Shown: positions 17,591 to 26,939, numbered from the stretch's first letter. The stretch: 64,000 nucleotides of DNA from Winogradskyella schleiferi (GCF_013394655.1 NZ_CP053351.1:2882501-2946500), one strand, 5' to 3'. Numbers and translations are program-made. The notes: a model not told the origin generated them from the letters alone.

Positions 17591-17923
17591 ATGGCTGGAT
17601 TATTCCTTATCGCGCTCGTAATTGTTGGTGGCTTCACATTTGTAATTTTAAGACTAAGCGTCTCGTGTATGTTTTGGTCAGCCAAAACTTCAGAAGATAG
17701 AATGAAAATATTTAAGCTTTATTTTCCGTATTACATTATCTGTTTATTCACACTCTGTATTTTAGCCATTATAGGATTAGACCAAAGCATATTTGCGATT
17801 TACTATTTCTGTTCAGTGTTCTTTATCTCACTTTTTATATGGAGCGGTAAAATAAAGTACCCTTCAAGATTCAAGAAAAACCTCAATAACACTTTAGAAC
17901 CTCAACAACCCGAATTACCATGA
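17591..17923 (+). CDS. Small three-helix membrane protein
   Basis: 110 aa with three hydrophobic segments (about 2-24, 42-66, 70-88) and a basic, proline-containing tail. It follows the DUF4173 gene by 1 bp and overlaps the next gene by 4 bp (ATGA), so it is translationally coupled to both. Not recognised. Confidence 0.7.
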   Translation: MAGLFLIALVIVGGFTFVILRLSVSCMFWSAKTSEDRMKIFKLYFPYYIICLFTLCILAIIGLDQSIFAIYYFCSVFFISLFIWSGKIKYPSRFKKNLNNTLEPQQPELP

Positions 17924-18432
17924 ACCACCTCTTCAAAATCGTAAAGCAAAAACGAAAGCAACTTATCATTTGGCTATTTGAACATTCGCAACGTATATAT
18001 ACGTCGTTGTTTAAAAATCATAAGCCTTGGGACGTTAGCAAGTCCGAATTACTTAAGTTCCCTGAACCCAGTTTCGGTCGCCATTTGGGAGAATTCTTGG
18101 ATAAAAATAATTTCGAATTGATACCGAAAGTAGAACGTCACGATTGTTACCATGTGCTTTGTGGCTACAGCACCAAAGTAGAAGATGAAATTGCGTTACA
18201 ATGTTTGTGCTATGGCAACGGAAAACGCAGTCCGTATTTGTATGGCGCCATACTACTTGGTATTGCTATTTTGCCGGATTATTATAAATACTACTATAAA
18301 TCTTTCAAAACAGGAAAGGCAGCACATGCGTTTCATCATTTTGATTTTCAGAAACTTTTAACGGTTTCCATTTCAGATTTTAGAGCTGCCATTTTTCCGA
18401 AGCATGAATTAGTAAACCTAGAACTAGCATAA
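17920..18432 (+). CDS. Coq4-like zinc-motif protein
   Basis: 170 aa. The Coq4 signature HDxxH-x11-E is present: HDCYH, eleven residues, then E, inside ERHDCYHVLCGYSTKVEDEIALQ (about 72-94), followed by GNGKRSPYLYGAILLGIAILPDYY. In ubiquinone makers Coq4 binds Zn2+ and takes part in the decarboxylation/hydroxylation step of ubiquinone assembly. Flavobacteria use menaquinone, so the role here is probably different. Length is shorter than eukaryotic Coq4. Coupled to the preceding membrane gene by a 4-bp overlap. Confidence 0.7.
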   Translation: MNHLFKIVKQKRKQLIIWLFEHSQRIYTSLFKNHKPWDVSKSELLKFPEPSFGRHLGEFLDKNNFELIPKVERHDCYHVLCGYSTKVEDEIALQCLCYGNGKRSPYLYGAILLGIAILPDYYKYYYKSFKTGKAAHAFHHFDFQKLLTVSISDFRAAIFPKHELVNLELA

Positions 18433-18498
18433 TGATAAAACTTTTTTATAAAGAACGATTAATTATGAACTACATAGTCTTAATTATAACTAATAAAA

Positions 18499-18528
18499 TT
18501 CCTTCCCATTGGGAAGGTTAGGATGGGA
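18499..18528 (+). repeat. Interspersed hairpin repeat at a ribosome-binding region (copy 1)
   Basis: CCTTCCC and GGGAAGG form a perfect 7-bp hairpin with loop ATT, followed by TTAGGATGGGA and then the ATG at 18529. A second copy in opposite orientation precedes eda at 59688-59715. Confidence 0.6.
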
Positions 18529-19143
18529 ATGAAAAAATTAAAAATCTTAATCCTATCAGGAGTTTGTGTGGCCATTGGTGTGTTTTTAACCTTCCATTGG
18601 GTTAGTTATAAAGCCAAAGGACTGAACTATAATGACATCGATACTATTCCTAAAAACAAAGTCGGACTTGTTCTTGGCGCAAGTAAATACGCGCCAAGTG
18701 GAAACATCAACTTGTTTTATAAATACAGAGTTGAAGCAGCGGTTGACCTATACAAAGCTGGAAAAATAGATTACATTTTAGTCAGTGGCGATAATGGCCG
18801 AAAAGGCTACGACGAACCCACGGATTTTAAAAACGATTTAATCGAAAAAGGTATTCCCGCCGAACGTATATTTTTAGATTATGCAGGTTTTAGAACTTTG
18901 GATTCCATAGTTAGAGCGAAGGAAATTTTTGGTCAGAATTCCATCACTATTATTTCACAGCGATTTCATAACCAGCGAGCCATTTACATCGCTCAACATT
19001 TTGAAATTGATGCTGTGGCTTACAACGCCAAAGACGTTTACAAAACACCTGCAAGAGAATATTTGGCACGTGCCAAAGCGAGTTTAGATGTACTGTTTAA
19101 TGTAGAACCAAAATTTTTAGGCGATAAAATCGTCATCAAATGA
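18529..19143 (+). CDS. YdcF/SanA/ElyC-family (DUF218) membrane-anchored protein
   Basis: 204 aa from ATG 18529. An ATG at 18523 lies inside the repeat GGATGGGA and is not preferred. One N-terminal membrane segment (about 5-24), then a DUF218 fold: NKVGLVLGASKYAPSGNINLFYKYRVEAAVDLYKAGKI, ILVSGDNGRKGYDEPTDFKNDLIEKGIPAERIFLDYAGFRTLDSIVRAKEIF and SQRFHNQRAIYIAQHF. This is the SanA (vancomycin-exclusion) subgroup, envelope-related. It is a regular companion of the exosortase K genes that follow. Confidence 0.85.
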   Translation: MKKLKILILSGVCVAIGVFLTFHWVSYKAKGLNYNDIDTIPKNKVGLVLGASKYAPSGNINLFYKYRVEAAVDLYKAGKIDYILVSGDNGRKGYDEPTDFKNDLIEKGIPAERIFLDYAGFRTLDSIVRAKEIFGQNSITIISQRFHNQRAIYIAQHFEIDAVAYNAKDVYKTPAREYLARAKASLDVLFNVEPKFLGDKIVIK

Positions 19144-19161
19144 ATTTAAAATTATTTCAAC

Positions 19162-19569
19162 ATGAAAATTCAATTCAACAAAAATTATTTGGCCTTGGCA
19201 CACTTTCTGTTATTAGTGGAATTGGCCATCGCTTTCATCATAAAAACCGGATTTATTCGCTACACTTTTGGAGATTATCTCGTGGTTATTTTACTGTATG
19301 CAATTATAAGAGGATGCACCAACTTGAATGTGAGGGCTTCAAGTTTGGTCGTCCTCTTGATTGCTTATGGGATTGAGTTTCTTCAGCTCACACCATTCTT
19401 AAGCTACTTTAATTTAGAAGATAGTTTTACGGCAAAACTCATTTTCGGCAGTACATTTCATGTTATGGATTTATTAGCTTATACCTTGGGAATTCTAACA
19501 GTTTTAGGCATTGAATCTTCAATTTCCAAATTACAAAACTCAAAAAATATCAGATTATGGAAACACTAA
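19162..19569 (+). CDS. DUF2809 membrane protein
   Basis: 135 aa with four membrane helices. The DUF2809 pattern is clear: ELAIAFIIKTGFIRYTFGDYLVVILLYAIIRGCTN at 22-55, IAYGIEFLQLTPFL at about 70-83, then FGSTFHVMDLLAYTLGILT. Function unknown. The stop overlaps the next gene by 13 bp. Part of the exosortase K operon. Confidence 0.85.
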   Translation: MKIQFNKNYLALAHFLLLVELAIAFIIKTGFIRYTFGDYLVVILLYAIIRGCTNLNVRASSLVVLLIAYGIEFLQLTPFLSYFNLEDSFTAKLIFGSTFHVMDLLAYTLGILTVLGIESSISKLQNSKNIRLWKH

Positions 19570-20228
19570 AAACACTCGTTCAAACACGGTTTAGAACCTT
19601 ATCACTTCTTAGTGTCGCCTTAGCATTTAGCGTTATTTTATTGATGCTACGCATGAAACTCAACAAATCCTTTTTCTTTTTGTTTTTAATCTGGAATGTG
19701 TTTTTGGCCATCATACCTTATACCATAACCATGTACCTCAGCACCAAACCCAATCTCAGTAAATTAAAACTCACTTTTGGCTTGATGATTTGGCTTATAT
19801 TTCTGCCAAATGCACCCTATATCGTAACAGACCTTGTTCATATTAGAATAGGTAACGACTCGCTTTTATGGCTAGATATTTTAGTGATTTTATCTTTCGC
19901 GCTGAGCGGCTTATTACTCTTTTATATCTCGATTTTAGATATGCAAAAAATCGTTAAATCTAAATTTGAAAAATTGCCCATTGAAGCAATTAGCATTAGC
20001 ATTCTCTTTTTATGCGGATTTGGTGTTTATTTAGGTCGTTTTTTACGCTATAATTCTTGGGAAATTATCAGTCAGCCACAACTATTGTTTTTAGATATTT
20101 TGAATATTATTATAGCACCATTTCAGAACTATGAAGCTTGGTTGTTTACCTTAGGTTTTGGACTATTTTTGGTAGTTGGTTATTGGGTGTTTAGGAATTT
20201 GAATCAAAACTCAACACATGAATTCTAA
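19557..20228 (+). CDS. DUF1361 membrane protein
   Basis: 223 aa with about seven membrane helices. DUF1361 hallmarks: NKSFFFLFLIWNVFLAIIPY at 38-57, WLIFLPNAPYIVTDLVHI at about 80-97, and LYISILDMQ...FGVYLGRFLRYNSWEII near 120-165. The family has no known activity but is often found near DUF2809 and exosortases in Bacteroidota. Overlaps its neighbours by 13 bp (upstream) and 11 bp (downstream), so it is tightly coupled. Confidence 0.85.
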   Translation: METLKTLVQTRFRTLSLLSVALAFSVILLMLRMKLNKSFFFLFLIWNVFLAIIPYTITMYLSTKPNLSKLKLTFGLMIWLIFLPNAPYIVTDLVHIRIGNDSLLWLDILVILSFALSGLLLFYISILDMQKIVKSKFEKLPIEAISISILFLCGFGVYLGRFLRYNSWEIISQPQLLFLDILNIIIAPFQNYEAWLFTLGFGLFLVVGYWVFRNLNQNSTHEF

Positions 20229-20739
20229 AAACACGTTTTTCTTCAGTATTCTATTTTCAATAGTAATAGTAGCCAAAACTGCTTATACTTTTGCCACTAA
20301 CGATGCATTAATTTTTATTCTGAAACCAATAAGTAAAGCGGTTTCATTAGTGTCCAATGTTAACTTTCAGTATGCAAATGAATTTGGATTTTACTTTGAA
20401 GAGCTTAATATAACTATAGATAAATCGTGTTCAGGCATTAACTTTTGGCTAATAAGCTTTGTCGTTTTTGCGACGCTACTTGTTAAAATTTGTAATTCAA
20501 ATTTTCAGAAAATTATAGTCATTCCATTATCATTATTAGCAACTTATATCCTAACACTATTTGCAAATACATCTCGGATTTTAACTTCAATCTTTATTGA
20601 AAAACAAACCAATTTTAACTACTCATGGTTACACCAAGCAGAAGGTGTTTTTATCTATTTATCATTTTTAATTCTTGTTTATATGATTCTTAATTATACA
20701 CTAACCAAATACTATAGTCACGATGAAAAACTTACTTAA
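20218..20739 (+). CDS. xrtK: Exosortase K
   Basis: 173 aa with five or so membrane helices. The exosortase catalytic triad is in place on the outer side: C71 (IDKSCSGINFW), R120 (ANTSRIL) and H139 (WLHQAEGVFIYLS). Exosortases are membrane transpeptidases that cut a C-terminal sorting signal from exported proteins. XrtK systems have one substrate, an MSEP-CTERM protein, and that gene follows with a 17-bp overlap. Assignment to type K rests on this neighbour; the exosortase call itself rests on the triad. Confidence 0.9.
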   Translation: MNSKNTFFFSILFSIVIVAKTAYTFATNDALIFILKPISKAVSLVSNVNFQYANEFGFYFEELNITIDKSCSGINFWLISFVVFATLLVKICNSNFQKIIVIPLSLLATYILTLFANTSRILTSIFIEKQTNFNYSWLHQAEGVFIYLSFLILVYMILNYTLTKYYSHDEKLT

Positions 20740-23539
20740 TCCAAAATGGCTTTTAGTCATAAATACCTTACCTATAGTTTTATTATTCCTACTGTTTTTA
20801 AGTGATTACAACATTATTAAAACACTTTTATCTGAAGAAAACATAACATACTGGAAAGGGTTTGGCTTTACTTTATTTGCTTTAGCAAGTGTGAATCTGA
20901 TATATACAATTTACTGTATTCTTAAAAAACAAAACATTTCCATTTACTACGCTTTTATAAGCCTTGTGTTGTACATCATATTTATTTATCAGTATAATAT
21001 ACATTCTACCTCAATTTTACCTTGGGATATCCCAAGGTGGATGCTTTCAGGAGATTTACTGCTATACGTTGGTACTTTTTTAATGCCAACTTTGGCGCAT
21101 TCCCTGTTTATAATAGTTATTAAGTTAACCTCAACGAATAAGAATCATAAGGCATGGCATAGCTTTTTATTGTCTTTAGCAGTGCCTTTGGTTTGGTTTA
21201 TATTCTTTCAGCTTATACTTCCTTTTTGGCGTAATGTGAGTTACGGTTTTAATGAACACGCTTTAATAATATCCATGGTTATTGGAGTTATAGTATTTCT
21301 GTTTTTTCTTATCAGAGGAATATATATTTTATCCATAAAAAAAGGAGTGCAGTGGAAAAAATATCAGCTCGTATGGAAAATTCCTATTGCTATACTTTTT
21401 CCACTTTTAGGACTTTTAGTAAATAGAGGGTTTTTATTAGATGGTTTTTCCACTGGAAGCACTGGGATATTTGGCGATTTCAACTCTGCATGGTTTTATA
21501 TCATTGCTGTTGTAAATGGACTATTTATCTGTTTACCAAATACAGAAAACAAAATCTATAGACTCACATTATACTTTGGTCGCAGTATCACTTTGGCCTA
21601 CACGTTATATTTCTTCATTGTCTTCTTACCCTTTTTGCCCCTTTCCGTAATTGCCATTATTGCTGTTGGCGTTGGTTTTTTAATGCTAACACCTTTAGTG
21701 CTTTTTGTAATTCATCTTCAAGAATTGGTTTCGGATTATTCGTTTCTAAAACAGCATTTTTCAAAACAATTACTAATTACTGCTTCTGTTATTGGATTTC
21801 TTATTATTCCAATGGGTTTAACCCTATCTTATCATAATGACAAATTGGTTATTCATGAAACCTTAAATTATATCTACAATCCAGATTATTCTAAAGATTA
21901 CATTATTGATACGGAATCTTTACGGAAAACATTAGATGTTGTATTGACTAACAAAGACCGAAGAGATGATTTTATATTCGGAAAACAAACGCCTTACCTG
22001 TCTCCTTTTTTCAATTGGATTGTTTTAGACAATTTAACGCTATCTGATGCCAAAATTAACAACATTGAACGTGTTTTTTTCAATGCTGAATCTTTCAATC
22101 TTAGGTCAGAAAACATCAGAAATAGCAACGTTGATATATCTAATATTTCTTCAACAAGTACTTTTAATAAAGCTGAAAACAATTGGACAAGTTGGATAAA
22201 TATCGAAATTACAAATGCTAATTCTAATAATTTCATGTCAGAATATGCTACAACAATTGACTTGCCAAATGGCTGTTGGATTAATGATTACTATCTCTAT
22301 GTTGGAGATAAAAAAGAAATGGGAATTTTGGCCGAAAAGAAATCTGCAATGTGGGTTTTCTCACAGATTAGAAACGAAAATAGAGACCCAGGATTGTTAT
22401 ATTATTTAACCGGAAACAAAGTCTCTTTCAGGGTTTTTCCTTTTGCCGAAAATGAAGTTAGAAGAACAGGTATTCAATTTATACACAAAGAACCAGTTAC
22501 AATAAATATCGACAATCACGAATTAGTTTTAGGAAACATCACTAACGCAGCAATTGATTATTCTTCACAAAATGAACATGTTGCTTATGTTTCTTTAGAT
22601 GAAAAGAAAACACTTACACCAGTAAAAAGACAACCCTATTATCATTTTGTTATTGATGCTTCTGCAGAAAAACAGAACTTAAAGGACACTTATGTGAAAA
22701 CCATTGAGCAATTCTTAAATCAATACCCATTGAATTCAAATCATAAGGTAAGTTTTACAAATAGCTATTCTCATACAATCAATATGAATAAAACATGGAA
22801 AACTAAACTCGATGAACAAGTTTTTGATGGAGGATTCTATTTAGAGCGTGGTATAAAGAAAATTCTATTTGAAGCTTTTGATAATATGACCAATAGCTAT
22901 CCGATTATTGTTGTGCTTACAGATGATATGTTAAGTTCAATAATTTCTAAAGATTTTAAGGATTTCAAAATTACATTTCCAGAAAGCGACCTTTTTTATC
23001 ATTTAAATACATTAGGATATGTTGCCTCTCATGATTTATCAAACCATCCGAAAAAATTCATTCAAGATGATACCAAAATAGAAACTGGTCAATCTGTATT
23101 GGCATGGCCAGACACAACTAAAACGCTGGCATATTTACCTAATAATAAGCAACCAGATATAGTTTTAAAATCTTCAAGTTTTGAAATAAATGAAGCCAAA
23201 ATTAAACCTAAAAATTGGAATTCTGGTTTACTACTTCAAGGTAGATGGTTGTCAAATATTTTACATCCTGAACACTCTGAAAACGAATGGAATCAAAACG
23301 TTAAATACAGTTTTATATCTAAAATAATGACACCATTAACTTCTTACATTGTGGTTGAAAATGAAGCACAAAAGGCCATTCTAAAAAAGAAACAAAAGGA
23401 AGTACTCTCTGGTAAAAAATCTTTGGATTTAAATGATGACACTCAGCGAATGTCTGAACCAGAGTTATTTATACTACTAATACTATTTGGACTGTTCTTA
23501 ATGCATAGAAAAATGCGGCTAAAATTAAATAATTATTAA
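20723..23539 (+). CDS. MSEP-CTERM sorting-domain protein with VIT domain
   Basis: 938 aa. About ten membrane helices fill residues 10-370. A VIT-like domain follows (about 488-590: NWTSWINIEITN...YATTIDLPNGCWINDYYLYV, KVSFRVFPF), then a von Willebrand A-like region (about 630-760: YYHFVIDAS...IIVVLTDDM). The C-terminus is a typical sorting signal: MSEP at 910-913, a hydrophobic helix, then a basic tail HRKMRLK. XrtK is expected to cleave at MSEP. The frame ends 4 bp inside the convergent gene on the other strand. Confidence 0.9.
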   Translation: MKNLLNPKWLLVINTLPIVLLFLLFLSDYNIIKTLLSEENITYWKGFGFTLFALASVNLIYTIYCILKKQNISIYYAFISLVLYIIFIYQYNIHSTSILPWDIPRWMLSGDLLLYVGTFLMPTLAHSLFIIVIKLTSTNKNHKAWHSFLLSLAVPLVWFIFFQLILPFWRNVSYGFNEHALIISMVIGVIVFLFFLIRGIYILSIKKGVQWKKYQLVWKIPIAILFPLLGLLVNRGFLLDGFSTGSTGIFGDFNSAWFYIIAVVNGLFICLPNTENKIYRLTLYFGRSITLAYTLYFFIVFLPFLPLSVIAIIAVGVGFLMLTPLVLFVIHLQELVSDYSFLKQHFSKQLLITASVIGFLIIPMGLTLSYHNDKLVIHETLNYIYNPDYSKDYIIDTESLRKTLDVVLTNKDRRDDFIFGKQTPYLSPFFNWIVLDNLTLSDAKINNIERVFFNAESFNLRSENIRNSNVDISNISSTSTFNKAENNWTSWINIEITNANSNNFMSEYATTIDLPNGCWINDYYLYVGDKKEMGILAEKKSAMWVFSQIRNENRDPGLLYYLTGNKVSFRVFPFAENEVRRTGIQFIHKEPVTINIDNHELVLGNITNAAIDYSSQNEHVAYVSLDEKKTLTPVKRQPYYHFVIDASAEKQNLKDTYVKTIEQFLNQYPLNSNHKVSFTNSYSHTINMNKTWKTKLDEQVFDGGFYLERGIKKILFEAFDNMTNSYPIIVVLTDDMLSSIISKDFKDFKITFPESDLFYHLNTLGYVASHDLSNHPKKFIQDDTKIETGQSVLAWPDTTKTLAYLPNNKQPDIVLKSSSFEINEAKIKPKNWNSGLLLQGRWLSNILHPEHSENEWNQNVKYSFISKIMTPLTSYIVVENEAQKAILKKKQKEVLSGKKSLDLNDDTQRMSEPELFILLILFGLFLMHRKMRLKLNNY

Positions 23540-24330
23540 GCATCCCGATTCTTATCCTGAATCTTTCGGACAATTTTGGTCGCTCTATTTCGCGTTAACA
23601 TTCGAGGTAAAATGGACAAGAACTTATTGAATGTTCCAGGTATGGCAACCACTCTCCCATTTTGCATCGCTTTGTAACCATAAGCCGCTACACGTTTAGG
23701 ACAAGCCATATTAAACGCTATTTTATTTTCTACATTATCTTGGGAAATCACGCTTTGAAATGCTGTTTTTGTTGGTCCAGGACATAAGGCCGTGACGGTA
23801 ACACCAGTGCCTTTTAATTCATTGGAAATAGCCTGGGAAAAGGATAAAAGATACGATTTAGAGGCATAGTATAAAGCCATCATTGGACCAGGCTGAAAAG
23901 CTGCTAAGGATGATAAATTTAAGATTTTACCCGAACCACGTTTTACCATATCTGGTAAAAGTAATTTAATTAAATGTGTTGCCGTTAATACATGTAGGTG
24001 TAACATCTGTGATTCGCGCTCCCAATCCGTATCACAGAAGGTTCCAAAAAGCCCAAAGCCGGCATTATTAATAACAACATCTATAGAAATATCGCTAATA
24101 GCTTCATAGATATCATTAGCCACGTTGGCCACACTCAAATCTTTTAGTAACAGCGTAATCTCAATAGAATAGGTATCTAAAATATAGGATTTTGTATGCT
24201 CCAGCTTTTCTGAATCAACATCAATTAAAATAAGATTATAACCATCCTTAGCCAACAGAAGCGCCAACTCCATACCCAATCCGGACGCTGCACCTGTCAC
24301 TAAAGCCGTTTTATTTTTACTCGTTTCCAT
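23536..24330 (-). CDS. Short-chain dehydrogenase/reductase
   Basis: 264 aa from ATG 24330 (METSKNKTALVTGAASGLGMELA); eight extra upstream codons are less likely. NAD(P)-binding TGAASGLG near the N-terminus, NNAG at about 88-91, and the catalytic Ser (LSSLAAF) and YxxxK (YYASK). The C-terminus ends RATKIVRKIQDK. The substrate is unknown; this SDR subgroup often acts on lipids or ketones. It overlaps the upstream dehydrogenase gene by 14 bp, so the two are co-translated. Its stop overlaps the MSEP gene stop on the other strand. Confidence 0.85.
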   Translation of the reverse strand: METSKNKTALVTGAASGLGMELALLLAKDGYNLILIDVDSEKLEHTKSYILDTYSIEITLLLKDLSVANVANDIYEAISDISIDVVINNAGFGLFGTFCDTDWERESQMLHLHVLTATHLIKLLLPDMVKRGSGKILNLSSLAAFQPGPMMALYYASKSYLLSFSQAISNELKGTGVTVTALCPGPTKTAFQSVISQDNVENKIAFNMACPKRVAAYGYKAMQNGRVVAIPGTFNKFLSILPRMLTRNRATKIVRKIQDKNRDA

Positions 24331-25522
24331 CGATATAATCTTGCAAATAACCAAAACGCTTAGTTAATTTACCATTTTCGGTGATCTTAGCACGTTTTAA
24401 AATTTCCCTTTCGTCATTATTGAAAAACGCAGGAATCACGTGTTCTAAAAATGTTTCCCCAAATCCTTCACTAGCATCTTTAGGCAATTCGCATGGCAAA
24501 TTATCAACGGCCATAACGGTTATGGTATTCTTCGCATCAAAAGCCACTTCTTTTTCGGTTTGCGGATCATAGCCATAAAAAGGATCTGCAATCGTTGAAG
24601 GCCTAATGGTACTTGCCACTGGACCATCGATATCACAAGAAACATCAGCCACTAAATTGATTCTGAAGTCTGGATGTTTGGCATCTTCCCTTGTAAACAA
24701 ATAAGGCGCATTATTACCATAAAAATGACCAGCAATAAAATAATCGGTTTCTTTGGCATAAGGCATAAAATTGCTTTCGTATCCTGATGGGTCTTTATAA
24801 AATTTGTACTTCTCTCCTACCTTACCGTCTTTTCGTTTGGCATATTCCATCACATCTGCCATGACATAAACGGGCTCAGTAAACTGTGACGTTAAGTATA
24901 AAGCGTCAGTAATTTCCTTAACACCCAAATGATCCAGAATTTCTTTGGCACCAAAGGCTACTTTTCCTGTTCCTGTAAGTAGAATTTTTAGATTTGGAAT
25001 CGTGATTTTATCTAATTCCGCTTTAACCTCATTTAAATCCGCCAAGGTTTCTACTTTCGGTAAATTAAATGCACCATCTCGTAAGCCTAAAGCTCTAAAA
25101 CCATTATAAGCACCGACTAATCCTGCATAACGACCAAAGCCAATTAAACGTGCCCCATTTTTTTTAACAATGGTTTCATGATCGAATAGTTCAATGTTTT
25201 TTTCCAACATAGCCACTAGAAGCGCTCTGTTGTAAGGTTGCTTTTTTATGGTATGTGAAAAGAAAAAATATTTTTTATTAGGGATAAGATTATCAATTGG
25301 AACTTCTTTTACACCAATCATCACATCAGCTTCAGAGACATCTTCCAAAACTTCGAAGCCTTTATTTCTATAGGCTTCATCAGGAAAAATCCTGATATCA
25401 GAAGCTTCTACAATGAACCGTACATTTGGATAGGTCAATTGTGCTTCTGCTAAATGTTCTGGCGAAAAAACCACACGTCTATCTGGTGGATTTTTTCGTT
25501 CTTTTATGATGGCGAATGTCAT
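24317..25522 (-). CDS. NAD(P)-dependent oxidoreductase, alanine/saccharopine dehydrogenase-like
   Basis: 401 aa from ATG 25522 (MTFAIIKERKNPPDRRVVFSP). An AlaDh/PNT N-terminal-type domain comes first (IKERKNPPDRRV, then KEVPIDNLIPNKKYFFFSHTIKKQ), followed by a nucleotide-binding part with LLTGTGKVAFGAKEIL (about 187-202) and a C-terminal VADVSCDIDGPVASTIRPSTIADPFYGYD. This pattern fits the lysine-forming saccharopine dehydrogenase (LYS1-like) family. The substrate has not been assigned for bacterial members. First gene of a two-gene operon with the SDR. Confidence 0.75.
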   Translation of the reverse strand: MTFAIIKERKNPPDRRVVFSPEHLAEAQLTYPNVRFIVEASDIRIFPDEAYRNKGFEVLEDVSEADVMIGVKEVPIDNLIPNKKYFFFSHTIKKQPYNRALLVAMLEKNIELFDHETIVKKNGARLIGFGRYAGLVGAYNGFRALGLRDGAFNLPKVETLADLNEVKAELDKITIPNLKILLTGTGKVAFGAKEILDHLGVKEITDALYLTSQFTEPVYVMADVMEYAKRKDGKVGEKYKFYKDPSGYESNFMPYAKETDYFIAGHFYGNNAPYLFTREDAKHPDFRINLVADVSCDIDGPVASTIRPSTIADPFYGYDPQTEKEVAFDAKNTITVMAVDNLPCELPKDASEGFGETFLEHVIPAFFNNDEREILKRAKITENGKLTKRFGYLQDYIDGNE

Positions 25523-25717
25523 GATACGCAATAAAAATTTAAATTAATTTAAAACAAGTTGTTTTACACAGCTTGTCACGATTTTATTTCTGGAATTCCT
25601 CAAAGGAGGCTTTGAATTTACGGATTGCAACTTACAAATTACTAGCTGAATATAGCAATAACTTTTTCACGAAAATAATTTCATTCTATAGCTCAAACTT
25701 CATTAGTACACCAATAA

Positions 25718-25930
25718 CTAATCGGCTCGCTCTACCTCACTTTCAAGTTTAAGGACATAATCTCCATCTTCTTGCTTAATATATAGTGCTTTGTTACCTT
25801 CTTCTCCGTGTCGTGTTACCTCGTTGCCCTTAATGGTTTTGGTCACTTTTTTTGAATAGGTCTCCATGACTTTACCTTCTGCGGTGCCGTTGCCCCATTT
25901 CCATTTCACTTTCGTTCCTTCTTTAATCAT
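25718..25930 (-). CDS. DUF2945 / HVA1-type TUDOR domain protein
   Basis: 70 aa. KEGTKVKWKWGNGTAEGKVMETYSKKVTKTIKGNEVTRHGEEGNKALYIKQEDGDYVLKLESEV is a complete DUF2945 (hypervirulence-associated TUDOR) domain. It is a small, highly charged, soluble protein. The molecular role is unknown. Stands alone on the minus strand. Confidence 0.85.
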   Translation of the reverse strand: MIKEGTKVKWKWGNGTAEGKVMETYSKKVTKTIKGNEVTRHGEEGNKALYIKQEDGDYVLKLESEVERAD

Positions 25931-26098
25931 GGTTTCATAGAATTTATAGTTCCTACAAAAATATAAAGTTATTTAGGAATTCCGAAAAAAACCTTCGCTT
26001 TAAAAAACGAATCCAGTTAACATAAACTTCGATAGAACAACTATTTATGATGGTTTTTTATTTTATTGATGCAATATTAATCAACTAAAAAAAATAAT

Positions 26099-26869
26099 AT
26101 GAGCTCAAAAAAAGAAATGATCTCCCGTATAGGGATGGCTGCAAAAGGAATTGTCTATCTGCTTATTGGCGTATTGACGGCTATGGCTGCTTTTGGACAA
26201 GGAGGAAGCAAAAGTGGTAAGGACGGCATATTAAAGTTTTTGGCACAACAATCTTACGGTAAAATATTGCTTATTGCTCTCGGTTTAGGCCTAATTGCTT
26301 ATACATTTTATAGATTCTATCAAGGATTTGGTAATATAAAAAATCACGATGATGATGCTAAAGGCTATTTTAAGCGAACTGCTTATGTGGTGAGTGGATT
26401 GATTTACGGTTATTTCGCATTCTCTGCAATAAAATTGGCTTTTGGAAGCTCTTCTGGTGATTCCGGATCTTCTTCCAAATTACTGAATTCAGAGTACGGA
26501 GATATAATTGCAATTGTTATTGCCATTATATTATTAGGAAAAGCCATATATGAATTCTATGTTGCTTATTCTGGAAAATACAAAGAAGACATTGAACATG
26601 CAGGCATTGACCCAGATGCCCAGAGTTTATTGACCAAAGCAGGAAAAATGGGCTTTACGGCTAGAGGTATTGTAGCTGGTATCATGGCTTTTTTATTTTT
26701 CAAGACTGGCATGGGAAATTCTGGTGGCGACATCAACAGAGCTGATGCCTTTAGTTTATTACAAAATGAATTTGGATCTATAGTTATGGGGCTTGTGGCT
26801 TTAGGGGTTGCACTCTACGGCGTTTTTATGTTGATAAAGTCCAAATATCCTGACACAAATGTGAGATAA
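26099..26869 (+). CDS. DUF1206 membrane protein
   Basis: 256 aa with six membrane helices arranged as three repeats of a two-helix unit (GMAAKGIVYLLIGVLTAMAAFG at about 12-33, AYVVSGLIYGYFAFSAIKLAFG at about 96-117, GFTARGIVAGIMAFLFFKTG at about 182-201). This is the DUF1206 fold. Loops are rich in glycine, serine and lysine. Function unknown. Stands alone. Confidence 0.9.
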   Translation: MSSKKEMISRIGMAAKGIVYLLIGVLTAMAAFGQGGSKSGKDGILKFLAQQSYGKILLIALGLGLIAYTFYRFYQGFGNIKNHDDDAKGYFKRTAYVVSGLIYGYFAFSAIKLAFGSSSGDSGSSSKLLNSEYGDIIAIVIAIILLGKAIYEFYVAYSGKYKEDIEHAGIDPDAQSLLTKAGKMGFTARGIVAGIMAFLFFKTGMGNSGGDINRADAFSLLQNEFGSIVMGLVALGVALYGVFMLIKSKYPDTNVR

Positions 26870-26939
26870 ATTTAAACTGACATATTTTCTTAATGTTATT
26901 ATAAAAGTATTTTGGTATAGCATTTGCACAACTATTTTT

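Noticed and set aside
19140..19376. 78-aa frame overlapping DUF2809
   Set aside because: The overlapping frame at 19162-19569 matches DUF2809 along its whole length.
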